Assembly (NCBI RefSeq): GCF_001590685.1
Contig: NZ_CP014616.1
Span: 991,001-1,055,000 of the forward strand
Direction: 5' to 3'
DNA length: 64,000 bases
DNA from: Sporosarcina psychrophila
Lineage (GTDB): Bacteria; Bacillota; Bacilli; Bacillales_A; Planococcaceae
Shown here: positions 1-7,169 of the stretch, one piece after another
Layout of the letters: each line of letters begins with the position of its first letter
Position numbering within the stretch: position 1 is the first letter of the stretch
Made by a program: the position numbers and the translations under genes
Notes under the pieces: model-generated
What the model was told of the DNA's origin: nothing
Databases searched by the model: none
Seen by the model: only the letters and a program-made list of their open reading frames with translations

Positions 1-2
1 CT

Positions 3-53
3 GAATATGCTAAGGAACGTAAAGAGGGTAAAGTAGTTACTGTGAAGTCTTAA
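3..53 (+). CDS. C-terminal end of a gene cut by the window edge
   Basis: An open frame enters from the left edge and ends at TAA (51-53), reading EYAKERKEGKVVTVKS at its end. A strong terminator follows directly, as expected for a real gene end. The GKVVTV ending resembles the last strand of quinone-oxidoreductase-type MDR proteins, but 16 residues are too few for an assignment. Confidence 0.5.
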   Translation, partial: EYAKERKEGKVVTVKS

Positions 54-71
54 GAATTACGATGAAAAATT

Positions 72-114
72 AAAAGCCACGATTACCGAAGATGATTCGG
101 CGATCGTGGCTTTT
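72..114 (+). terminator. Rho-independent terminator
   Basis: A 12-bp perfect stem (AAAAGCCACGAT with ATCGTGGCTTTT) lies 18 bases after the stop of the partial gene. Its A- and T-rich ends would let it work in both directions. Confidence 0.85.
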
Positions 115-241
115 GGTTGTGCAGAAATCATTTTTTTACTCATTCAGGTCAATTTGAAACTACAATAAGCAGCCTAAAGGAAAAAAACAGCTATAATGAG
201 TATAGAGCTAGTTGAATTGCGATTTAGGGAGTGTTCCATAC

Positions 242-1162
242 ATGCAAAGTTTCGTTGTGATGCAAGGTCAGACATATCAAGAAGAAAAAGAATTAGGGAT
301 CATTTGGTCACTGCAACAAGACAGTAGTGGGAAAGAACGTCATTCACGGCTACGAATGATAGAGGTAAATGAAGGGGATCGCATATTTCATTATGTAAAA
401 GGAAATATTGTGGCGATTAGTGTTGCTAAAACAGGATGCTTGATAGCGAGTAATCCGTCAACTATGCAAAATCAAGAATGTTTGATTGATGATGGGTATT
501 TAGTGGAATTGGACTATCATGAACTTGAAGTACCTGTGAATGTACTCTCGAAATTTGATGACATTTTGCCGCTTCTGCCAATTAAGTATTCACCATTTCA
601 AACAGATGCAAATGGTAATCAAGGGTATTTATATCCTTGCAATGAGGAATTAGCAATAAAGTTAATAGAATTAATTGGCGACCTTAATATTTATCAAGTA
701 GATGAAGAGCAGCTCGAATTAGCAATTGGTACGGTGCTTCAAACAGAGCGTAACACATTCATTCCCATGATTGCTGAAACAGAATCGGAATTGAAAACAA
801 AGATTCGTTTAGGGCAACAAAAGTTTAGGGAAGGTTTACTACCACTCTGGGATCACAAATGTGTTCTTTGTGAGATTGAGTTACCTGCACTGCTTCGCGC
901 AAGCTACTCTAAGCCATGGAAAGACGGTACGAGTTTTGAAAGAGTGGATCCTTATAATGGTGTCCTTCTATGTTGTAATCATGATGCGCTCTATGAGAAT
1001 GGATTTATCGCATTCGATGGACAAGGTAGATTGCATATTTCATCACAGATTTCGGAAGAGGATTATGAAAAGTACAGTATGCATTCAAAAATGAAAATCG
1101 CCCGAACTGAGGAGAACAAGCCTTATTTCAAGTGGCATAAAAAAAATCTATTTAAAAAATAA
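242..1162 (+). CDS. EVE-like/HNH endonuclease, probable modification-dependent restriction enzyme
   Basis: 306 aa. The first ~120 residues look like an EVE (PUA-like) reader domain, with the typical 'GDRIFHY' and 'IVAIS' strands. The C-terminal part (about 205-275) is an HNH nuclease: a CxxC at 207-210, an 'ASYSKPW' segment, then CCNHDALYENG at 244-254. Fusions of EVE readers to HNH nucleases are known modification-dependent (type IV-like) restriction enzymes that cut foreign DNA carrying modified bases. That role is inferred here. The start is set at ATG 242, 10 bases after AGGGAG; an in-frame TTG at 212 has no comparable site. No methyltransferase is tightly linked, as expected for a type IV enzyme. 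A TATAAT at 192-197 could be the -10 box. Confidence 0.75.
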   Translation: MQSFVVMQGQTYQEEKELGIIWSLQQDSSGKERHSRLRMIEVNEGDRIFHYVKGNIVAISVAKTGCLIASNPSTMQNQECLIDDGYLVELDYHELEVPVNVLSKFDDILPLLPIKYSPFQTDANGNQGYLYPCNEELAIKLIELIGDLNIYQVDEEQLELAIGTVLQTERNTFIPMIAETESELKTKIRLGQQKFREGLLPLWDHKCVLCEIELPALLRASYSKPWKDGTSFERVDPYNGVLLCCNHDALYENGFIAFDGQGRLHISSQISEEDYEKYSMHSKMKIARTEENKPYFKWHKKNLFKK

Positions 1163-1220
1163 GATAGTGTAGAAGCTATGGCTGTCACTTTTGGCGTCAT
1201 TTTGCACATCCAACTTTAAA

Positions 1221-1257
1221 ACCCAGCAAAAATCTCATGTGAAGTTTGCTGGGTTTT
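1221..1257 (+). terminator. Rho-independent terminator after the HNH gene
   Basis: A 10-bp perfect stem, ACCCAGCAAA (1221-1230) with TTTGCTGGGT (1245-1254), followed by a short T-run. Confidence 0.8.
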
Positions 1258-1394
1258 GTATATATTTACATCCAATTATTAAAGAACTATTCGGATCTGG
1301 CTAGTAAAAAGGCGCATGTACATTGTTCGACAATCGCGTCCGTTAAGGGCAGACTGTTTACTTTAACCAATAAGAAAAAAAATAACGTTCATTC

Positions 1395-1547
1395 TTATTT
1401 ATTTGCGTTCTTTACGATTTTTAAAGTCCTTAGATATCCGAGAAACAATAAAAGAACAAGTATATACATAAGTACACCACAAATCGAATAGATAGCTGTT
1501 AATTTGGTCGTTATTGGAAAAAACACCAAAAGCATTATAATGCCATT
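1395..1547 (-). pseudogene. Remnant of a membrane protein C-terminus
   Basis: On the minus strand an open frame of 50 codons ends at 1395. It reads as two hydrophobic helices (about 'IIMLLVFFPITTKLTAIY' and 'VLMYILVLLLFLGYL') followed by a basic tail (KIVKNANK), the look of a transporter C-terminus. An in-frame stop closes it upstream and no good ribosome site is seen, so it is probably a 5'-truncated relic. It is the only coding-like signal in 1163-1773. The plus-strand ORF over it overlaps the terminator and is not supported. Confidence 0.35.
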
Positions 1548-1589
1548 CTATGTTAGCGTATCCTAACCAAATGCAGCTCTTTGTTCTTC

Positions 1590-1621
1590 TGGAACTAACG
1601 CGGCAGGTGAGTTCAATAAGG
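1590..1621. repeat. Dispersed AACTAAC palindromic repeat, copy 1
   Basis: GGAACTAACGCGGCAGGT... followed by AGTTCAATAAGG. This is a degenerate member of the short intergenic palindrome whose best copies are at 4156-4182 and 6245-6280. Confidence 0.6.
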
Positions 1622-1773
1622 AATCGTTATAGCGAAATTTTTTATATAAATTTTATTGAAAAGTAAATAACTGCCTAGTTGTCAATTCTAGAAAACAACT
1701 GATAGAATAAATTAATTTGTGTATGTGGCGATGATTCGCCCGACATCTCAAGTTTTAGAGGGGAGACGTTTCG

Positions 1774-2505
1774 ATGGAATTTAAAGGACCTAGCGTCTAC
1801 GATCAAACCGATTTTTTGAAAAATTATATGATTAGAAGAAAGAGAAACGATAGTCCAAATAATGCAATTGAAGGACCAATTATCTATGAGTTAATTGGGA
1901 GTTTTCAAGATAGTAGCGTCTTAGATTTAGGGTGTGGTGATGCATCGTTTGGAAAAGAACTCTTACATTTAGGAGCAAAAAACTACACAGGAGTAGAAGG
2001 TTCGAAACAAATGGTGGAAGTGGCACGCTCTAACATACTTCAACAAAACGGGACAATACACTTTGAAACAATGGAATCTTATGATTATCCAAAAGAAGTA
2101 TTTGATCTTGTGACATCTCGATTTGCAATACATTATGTTTCAGACGTTAATCGCTTGTTTCAAGATGTTCATAAAACACTTAAAGAAAACGGGAGATTTG
2201 CTTTTAGTATCCAGCATCCACTTACAACTTCGTCTTTTGCTAGTAAGCAATCTGGAGATAAACGCGGTAATTGGATTGTCGATGACTACTTCCAGGAGGG
2301 GGAAAGAAAAGAGCCTTGGATTGACCAAATAGTGGTTAAGTATCATCGAACAATCGAAAATTATTTTATAGCACTTAAACAAGCTGGTTTTTCAGTTCTA
2401 GATTTACGCGAGGGTACACCAAAGCGTGAACATTTTAGTAGTGAAGATGAATTTGTTAGAAGACAACGAATTCCTATTGTACTGGCTTTTTCTTGTGTGA
2501 AGTAA
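1774..2505 (+). CDS. Class I SAM-dependent methyltransferase
   Basis: 243 aa. The Rossmann motif I is VLDLGCGD (residues 49-56). It is followed by an acidic strand end in 'YTGVEGSKQMVEVA' and the post-motif 'FDLVTSRFAIHYVSDVNRLFQDVHKTLKENGRF', typical of Methyltransf_11/25 small-molecule methyltransferases. The substrate cannot be read from the sequence. The start at ATG 1774 has AGGGGAG 8 bases upstream. The gene stands alone and ends shortly before a dispersed repeat and a terminator. Its ordinary size and intact motifs suggest it works. Confidence 0.85.
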   Translation: MEFKGPSVYDQTDFLKNYMIRRKRNDSPNNAIEGPIIYELIGSFQDSSVLDLGCGDASFGKELLHLGAKNYTGVEGSKQMVEVARSNILQQNGTIHFETMESYDYPKEVFDLVTSRFAIHYVSDVNRLFQDVHKTLKENGRFAFSIQHPLTTSSFASKQSGDKRGNWIVDDYFQEGERKEPWIDQIVVKYHRTIENYFIALKQAGFSVLDLREGTPKREHFSSEDEFVRRQRIPIVLAFSCVK

Positions 2506-2528
2506 AATAGATATCCTAATACTGAATG

Positions 2529-2551
2529 TTGAACTAACAGGTGCTTTCGTA
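2529..2551. repeat. Dispersed AACTAAC palindromic repeat, copy 2 (half)
   Basis: TTGAACTAACAGGTGCTTTC matches the left half of the family. The right half is missing, and the IS110 element lies just downstream. Confidence 0.5.
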
Positions 2552-2557
2552 TTATAA

Positions 2558-2590
2558 GGTTAACCAGTTTTTACTGGTTGACCTTTTTTT
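2558..2590 (+). terminator. Rho-independent terminator after the methyltransferase
   Basis: An 11-bp stem, GGTTAACCAGT (2558-2568) with ACTGGTTGACC (2573-2583), then seven Ts. Confidence 0.85.
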
Positions 2591-2599
2591 AATTGGATT

Positions 2600-2785
2600 T
2601 AATATATCAGTAGCCAGGGTAGGACGTACGGGTGCGTGGGGCATTGATCCCGTCAAGTAAACTGTCCACCCCCTACTTGTAGAAACATGTTTGAGGCTGG
2701 TTGGGACGTAGATCTCGTATAACAAGCGAAGCTATGACACTACAAGAAGGATTAGGGGTACTGGCAAGTAGAAATTAGAGGAGGA
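2600..2785 (+). ncRNA. Candidate bridge RNA leader of the IS110 element
   Basis: About 190 noncoding bases precede the IS110 transposase. They are locally GC-rich and able to fold (for example GTGGGG near 2636 against CCACCCC near 2668, and CGGG against CCCG). In IS110-family elements the noncoding end next to the recombinase gene encodes a bridge RNA that pairs with target and donor DNA. Position and base composition fit, but the element ends and the guide loops cannot be fixed by eye. Confidence 0.4.
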
Positions 2786-2791
2786 ATAAAA

Positions 2792-3994
2792 ATGAATCCA
2801 GTAGTTGGCCTGGATGTGGCAAAAGGAGAAAGCCAAGTTCAGGCATTCTTAGATAAATCAAAACCGTTTGGAAAGAGCTTTTCTGTGAAGCATACCAGAG
2901 AGGAATTACATCGCTTTATTGGATTTTTAAAAGAGATAGAAAAGATGACAGGACAAATGCCTATGGTCATTCTAGAATCCACTGGTCATTATCATACCCC
3001 CGTTGTTCAATTCATGGAGGAACATGATGTTATATATATCTTGCTTAACCCTATAATTTCTTATCAGGCTAAGAAGTCCAGTTTAAGAAAGGTGAAAACG
3101 GACGCAATCGATGCGTATCAGTTGTGTGTGCTTTATTACAAAGAAGATTTTGAACCTCATAAAAACAGAGGGCTTCAGCTTTTAGACCTTCGAAATCTTT
3201 CAAGACAACAGGAGATCGTTACGAATATGTATGTAGAAGCAAAACTTCAGTTTCATACTATTTTAGATCAAGTATTTCCTGAATATCGGAAGGTTTTTGG
3301 TGATCTATATTCAAAGGTTTCTTTATTGATGTTAGAGGAATTTCCGACTTCAGAAGCCGTCTTATCAGCTGGGGAAAGTAAAATAGCCGTGCGTGTTGCA
3401 GAGTTCTGCCCTAGTCGTTCTGTCCAATGGGCAAGAGAAAAGGCAAAAAAAATAATGGATGCCGCAATGCGAAATCCATTTCAAAAAGTCGTGTATCAAA
3501 GTCACTTAATCAATCTTCAAATGTATATTGAGATGCTTTTTCAGTACCAAGGACACCTTTCAATTTTAGAGAATCGTATTGTGACCTTGGCAAATGAGCT
3601 AGAAGACTACAAGATTGTCCAATCGATTCCTGGAATAGGAGAAAAAATCGCTGCAACGATTATCTCCGAAATTGGTGAAATCGATCGGTTTAGTCATCCG
3701 AAAAAACTGGTTGCCTTTGCAGGAGTAGATCCCAGAGTTTACTCATCAGGAAAGTTCACAGCAACAACCAACCGTATTACTAAAAGAGGTTCAAGCAGAC
3801 TGCGTCACGCCTTGTATCTAGCAGTATTATGTGGAATAAGAAGTTCAAGGAACAAAAAGCTTAAAGAATTCTATGGTAAGAAAAAGTCAGAAGGAAAGCC
3901 AGCCAAAGTAGCGATTGTAGCCTGTATTAATAAATTACTTCATTGGATTTATGCATTATTAAACAGAAAAGAATCTTTCCTTGATATAGCTTAA
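2792..3994 (+). CDS. IS110-family transposase/recombinase
   Basis: 400 aa. The N-terminal RuvC-like DEDD domain is intact: D8 (GLDVAKG), E62 (ILESTGHYH), D104 and D107 (KTDAIDA). A middle coiled-coil region follows, then the C-terminal Transposase_20 domain with 'SIPGIGEKIAATIISEIG' and the 'KRGSSRLRHALY' stretch carrying the conserved serine. IS110 enzymes act as RNA-guided recombinases through a circular intermediate. The start at 2792 follows GAGGAGG. Full length and intact motifs suggest a recent or active copy. No terminal inverted repeats are obvious, as usual for the family. Confidence 0.93.
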   Translation: MNPVVGLDVAKGESQVQAFLDKSKPFGKSFSVKHTREELHRFIGFLKEIEKMTGQMPMVILESTGHYHTPVVQFMEEHDVIYILLNPIISYQAKKSSLRKVKTDAIDAYQLCVLYYKEDFEPHKNRGLQLLDLRNLSRQQEIVTNMYVEAKLQFHTILDQVFPEYRKVFGDLYSKVSLLMLEEFPTSEAVLSAGESKIAVRVAEFCPSRSVQWAREKAKKIMDAAMRNPFQKVVYQSHLINLQMYIEMLFQYQGHLSILENRIVTLANELEDYKIVQSIPGIGEKIAATIISEIGEIDRFSHPKKLVAFAGVDPRVYSSGKFTATTNRITKRGSSRLRHALYLAVLCGIRSSRNKKLKEFYGKKKSEGKPAKVAIVACINKLLHWIYALLNRKESFLDIA

Positions 3995-4155
3995 TTAACA
4001 GTTTTAATAATGAGAGAGAAAATCTTCCAAAAGGTTTTTGGAGGGCTGTTTGGCATGCTCAAAATAGTATAACATAGGGTTAATAATTATTTTAGAGAAA
4101 AATATTGACATCCTATTAGCTGGTTTACTTCATTAATGAGTAAAGCTTTTTTTTA

Positions 4156-4182
4156 TTCAACTAACTGGGCAGGTTAGTTGAA
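4156..4182. repeat. Dispersed AACTAAC palindromic repeat, copy 3 (perfect arms)
   Basis: TTCAACTAAC (4156-4165), loop TGGGCAG, GTTAGTTGAA (4173-4182): a perfect 10-bp inverted repeat and the type copy of the family. Confidence 0.85.
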
Positions 4183-4284
4183 CAAGAATAAAAAGAAAAC
4201 CTACTTATAGTTTTTAAAAAGATTATTCATTTAATACGAAGTTTGATTATATAAATAAAGATTTATTATTTTTTAAAAATGATT

Positions 4285-4331
4285 AAAGTTATCTCCCCTC
4301 TAAAGGATGGCTTAGAGGGGAGATAAACTTT
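4285..4331. terminator. Long hairpin upstream of the MerR gene, likely terminator
   Basis: AAAGTT + ATCTCCCCTCTAA pairs with TTAGAGGGGAGAT + AAACTTT, an almost perfect 19-bp stem with one bulged A and an 8-base loop. It may end IS110-side transcription in either direction, or act in the leader of the MerR gene 134 bases later. Confidence 0.6.
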
Positions 4332-4464
4332 AATTGAATATTTATGTTAACATAATTATGAAGATTGAGAATAAATATTCGATCATATTAATAAGGTCCG
4401 TGATTGTATAGTAATTATTTAAAATTACTCAATGAATATTATATTTTTAGGAGGTCAATATGAA

Positions 4465-5274
4465 ATGGAAAGGAATACTTATAGAACAAGTCAATTATTT
4501 GAAATTCTAGGTGTATCAAGAGATGCACTTAGGTATTACGAGAAACAAGGAATTGTAAAACCAAACCATGATGAATCAAATAATTATCGACAGTATAATG
4601 ATTATGATATATATACATTATTGGTAGCGGATTTTTATATAAAGAGAAACTTATCGATGAAAGAAGTTAGAAAACTACAAGAAGGAAGAGCAATAGAAGA
4701 ACTGGAAACTTTATTAGAAGTAAAAGCCGAACAATTAGAAGAAACCATACGAAATAAAAAATTCATGCTTCAAAAAATAAAAGAAACAAAAGTATTCTGT
4801 GAGGAATTAAAAGAACACTTAAACCAATACTCCATAAGGAAATTCCCAACCTATGAAGTAATTGATGAGTTTTCTGACTTTTATTCCTTTCTGGAGTATC
4901 CTGCTTTATTGCAAAATATGGATATGATGAAGGATGATATTCTTAGCAAAATCATGAGGGAATTTACTTTTGATGAAAACGGGTTTCTAGATTCCAAGAT
5001 GTATATTGTTGAAAAGCATGAAACGATACATAAGGAAAATATCGGATGTTATTTACAATATTCTAAATGCATCTATACAATTGTTGAGGATGGCAGGTAT
5101 CAAAATGGAAATAGTGATATTAAATATAAAGTTTTTGAATCCACTGTGGAATGGGGAAACGAACAAGGACTTAAACCAAAAGGGGTTGCTTTTGTTAATA
5201 CTCGTCTTATTACATATCTTGATAACAAAGAACGAGCCTTCTTAGAAATATATGTTCCTGTTGAAGAAGAGTAA
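4465..5274 (+). CDS. MerR-family transcriptional regulator
   Basis: 269 aa. The N-terminus is a winged helix-turn-helix of MerR type: 'RTSQLFEILGVSRDALRYYEKQGIVKP' then the wing 'NNYRQYNDYDIYTLL' (about residues 5-55). A dimerisation coiled coil (about 80-120) and a ligand-domain-like C-terminal half follow. The start is ATG 4465, 9 bases after AGGAGGT; an in-frame ATG at 4432 lies upstream of that site and is rejected. The CPBP protease gene follows in the same direction after a hairpin, so it is a possible target. The effector is unknown; there is no cysteine pattern of the metal-sensing MerR types. Confidence 0.85.
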   Translation: MERNTYRTSQLFEILGVSRDALRYYEKQGIVKPNHDESNNYRQYNDYDIYTLLVADFYIKRNLSMKEVRKLQEGRAIEELETLLEVKAEQLEETIRNKKFMLQKIKETKVFCEELKEHLNQYSIRKFPTYEVIDEFSDFYSFLEYPALLQNMDMMKDDILSKIMREFTFDENGFLDSKMYIVEKHETIHKENIGCYLQYSKCIYTIVEDGRYQNGNSDIKYKVFESTVEWGNEQGLKPKGVAFVNTRLITYLDNKERAFLEIYVPVEEE

Positions 5275-5323
5275 AATACTTTTTATTGATATTGACCTGG
5301 GGGTAACACCATAGTTTATCTTT

Positions 5324-5362
5324 ATAACCAATGGAACAAGTGCAAACTGTTCTATTGGTTAT
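5324..5362 (+). terminator. Hairpin between the merR-type and CPBP genes
   Basis: A 15-bp stem, ATAACCAATGGAACA with TGTTCTATTGGTTAT (one G-T pair), followed by TTTATATATA. The U-run is short, so partial read-through into the CPBP gene is plausible. Confidence 0.6.
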
Positions 5363-5387
5363 TTATATATATAGGAGGGTGTTTGGT

Positions 5388-6164
5388 TTGAGTGGAATGG
5401 TAAAAAAGTATATTATATGGACCTATGTCATGTTCTTTGTATTTCTTCTTGTCATAGGGCTGACGATGTTTTTTTTAAAGTCTCAGCCCGTAGTAGATAT
5501 ATTAATCGTGCTATCATCATGGACGTCTACATTTGTCTTCGTAACAATGTTCCGTAAAATCTATCCCCAATGGAACCTATGGAACTTTATAAAAAGCCAA
5601 TTTAGGGAAAGAATCAGAATATCGACTGTATTGTGTGTCGTTCTTATTCAATTTTTGCTTTTAATTGGTAGTTTATTAATGACAAACAAAGTATGGAATG
5701 TGCCCGTATATGAACAATTTACTGCTTCATGGACTTCACTTCTTATCTTATTTGGCTACAATTTAATTCTTGGACCACTCGGGGAAGAATTAGGGTGGAG
5801 GGGATTTGTATTAAATGATTTGCAAAAAAGATTCAGTCCATTAAAATCAGCCATTATCGTTGGATTGGCTTGGGGCTTCTGGCATACACCGTTATGGCTT
5901 ATGTCAGGATACTCAGGATTACAATTGGTGCAATATATCATTTGTTTCTTGTGTGGCATTGTTGCTGTATCAATCATCATAACTGCATTTTATAACTTGA
6001 ATCATAATCTCATTATTCCTATTGTGATTCACCAACTTTTCAATTATTTTTTGCTCATTCAAGTTGGAAACGTACTTAATACTCTTACAGTTTCCTCTGT
6101 AATATATTTAATAGTGGCTATAGTTTTAGTTTTAGTTAATTATAAAAAGTGCTTATTGAGGTAA
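5388..6164 (+). CDS. CPBP-family intramembrane metalloprotease (CAAX/Abi type)
   Basis: 258 aa, a polytopic membrane protein with about seven hydrophobic segments. The three family motifs are present: EELGWR (133-138), FWH ending at H166, and HQLFN starting at H215. These form the glutamate/histidine site of CPBP proteases, implicated elsewhere in bacteriocin self-immunity and prenyl-protein processing. The substrate here is unknown. TTG 5388 is chosen as the start because AGGAGGG lies 8 bases before it. ATG 5397 is possible, while the upstream ATG 5331 lies inside the preceding hairpin. It follows the MerR regulator and may be controlled by it. Confidence 0.85.
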   Translation: MSGMVKKYIIWTYVMFFVFLLVIGLTMFFLKSQPVVDILIVLSSWTSTFVFVTMFRKIYPQWNLWNFIKSQFRERIRISTVLCVVLIQFLLLIGSLLMTNKVWNVPVYEQFTASWTSLLILFGYNLILGPLGEELGWRGFVLNDLQKRFSPLKSAIIVGLAWGFWHTPLWLMSGYSGLQLVQYIICFLCGIVAVSIIITAFYNLNHNLIIPIVIHQLFNYFLLIQVGNVLNTLTVSSVIYLIVAIVLVLVNYKKCLLR

Positions 6165-6244
6165 TTAAATGGAGCATCTGGTTTTTGCAAAGTTTGAATC
6201 GAAAAAATAGTACACTAAAAGTAAAGTAAGTTTTTTTATGTAGA

Positions 6245-6280
6245 CCTTCTTCAACTAACAGGGGCTTTAGTTGAAGAAGG
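6245..6280. repeat. Dispersed AACTAAC palindromic repeat, copy 4 (perfect arms)
   Basis: CCTTCTTCAACTAA (6245-6258), loop CAGGGGCT, TTAGTTGAAGAAGG (6267-6280): a 14-bp perfect inverted repeat. It is followed by CTACATAGTAG and a T-run, so this copy may also end transcription of the CPBP gene. Confidence 0.85.
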
Positions 6281-6320
6281 GACTGCCTCTACATAGTAGT
6301 TTTTTCTAAAGTATTTAATA

Positions 6321-6557
6321 TTACTTCACTAAAATATTTCCAACATATTTAGCCGTTCCAAAATCAGCAGTAAGATTTACCTCAATTAAATGGTCACCTT
6401 TTTCATTTGGGTAATTAAAAGTTTGACCATTAAACATTAATAGTTCTTCTTCACCAGCCTTAACTGCTACTTGTAGTTCTTTTGCTAATTCTAAACTGTC
6501 TGCTGTTTTTATCGTACTTCTTTTACCTAGCTTATATCGATTTGAAAATAGTCTCTT
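6321..6557 (-). pseudogene. 5'-truncated gene remnant
   Basis: On the minus strand a frame of about 78 codons ends at 6321. It reads as ordinary protein (..ADSLELAKELQVAVKAGEEE.. then ..GDHLIEVNLTADFGTAKYVG.. and ends NILVK). An in-frame stop lies just upstream at 6558-6560, and the only internal ATG lacks a ribosome site. I do not recognise the family. It is probably the tail of a lost gene. Confidence 0.4.
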
Positions 6558-6677
6558 TTATTAAGAAAGGGGGACTTTTTAAATTATTGGAGGTGTCATA
6601 AATAGACCGATAAAAGGTCAGGAACGGTTTTGGGGGGAGATAGATTTCAACCTATAGAGATATTAATGTTTATTAAA

Positions 6678-6707
6678 TTGACAAATTGGTTTTTGTCGAT
6701 GTATAAT
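6678..6707 (+). promoter_or_regulatory. SigA-type promoter with overlapping operator-like repeat for the ArsR gene
   Basis: TTGACA (6678-6683), an 18-base spacer and TATAAT (6702-6707). Transcription should begin at about 6714, which is the A of the ArsR start codon. TTGACAAA (6678-6685) and TTTGTCGA (6692-6699) form an imperfect inverted repeat over the -35 region, a fitting place for autorepression. Confidence 0.75.
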
Positions 6708-6713
6708 GTGAAC

Positions 6714-7016
6714 ATGGATAAGATAAATATTTTTAAATCACTTTCAAATGATGCTCGGCTGCAAATCCTAGAATGGCTTAAAGATCCTTCGGATCATTTT
6801 GAACCACAGGATGGGATTGATTTAGTTGAAGTTGGTGTTTGCGTTAGTCAAATAACAAATAAGTTAAACATGACTCAATCTACTGCTTCCCAATACTTGT
6901 CAACCTTACAAAAAGCGGGTTTAATTGAGGCCACAAGGTTAGGTAAATGGACTTATTACAAAAGGGATGAGGAAGCCATAAGAAACCTTGGTATATTCAT
7001 TCAAACAGAACTATAA
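6714..7016 (+). CDS. ArsR/SmtB-family regulator, probably leaderless
   Basis: 100 aa. It is a compact winged helix-turn-helix: 'IFKSLSNDARLQILEWLKDP' (helices 1-2), the recognition segment 'NMTQSTASQYLSTLQKAGLIEATRLGKWTYYKRDE' and a short C-terminal helix. No ELCVCDL-type metal site is seen; the single 'VGVCVSQI' cysteine is typical of a subgroup whose effector is often not a metal. ATG 6714 is chosen because family members begin at this point and the promoter places the transcript start on it. The in-frame starts at 6630 and 6666 would make an untypical N-terminal extension. The dehydrogenase gene 150 bases downstream is a possible target. Confidence 0.82.
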   Translation: MDKINIFKSLSNDARLQILEWLKDPSDHFEPQDGIDLVEVGVCVSQITNKLNMTQSTASQYLSTLQKAGLIEATRLGKWTYYKRDEEAIRNLGIFIQTEL

Positions 7017-7054
7017 CAATAACCAAATTCCGTTATGAATTTGGTTATTGTTAT
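7013..7054. terminator. Perfect 18-bp hairpin overlapping the ArsR stop codon
   Basis: ATAACAATAACCAAATTC (7013-7030), loop CGTTAT, and its exact complement (7037-7054). The left arm contains the TAA stop. No strong T-run follows, so it could be a terminator, an RNA-stability hairpin or a protein site. Confidence 0.6.
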
Positions 7055-7169
7055 CACTTACACATCGACAATTCGGGATATGTATTTCTGTGTTGCGAGT
7101 CGTTTAGACTAATAAGTGGTTATAAATAATATTCTTATTGCAAATATATATTTAAGGAAAGAGGAAAAG

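Larger units (their letters stand above)
3995..4464. other. Gene-free stretch after IS110
   Basis: It holds the probable right end of the IS110 element (a small hairpin, CCAAAAGG/TTTTTGG, near 4028-4047), an AT-rich segment, a perfect copy of the dispersed palindrome (4156-4182) and a long hairpin (4285-4331). I see no coding signal. Confidence 0.6.

Noticed and set aside
1246-1491. 81-codon plus-strand ORF
   Set aside because: It starts inside the terminator of the HNH gene and is Asn/Lys-rich. The minus strand of the same stretch looks more protein-like.
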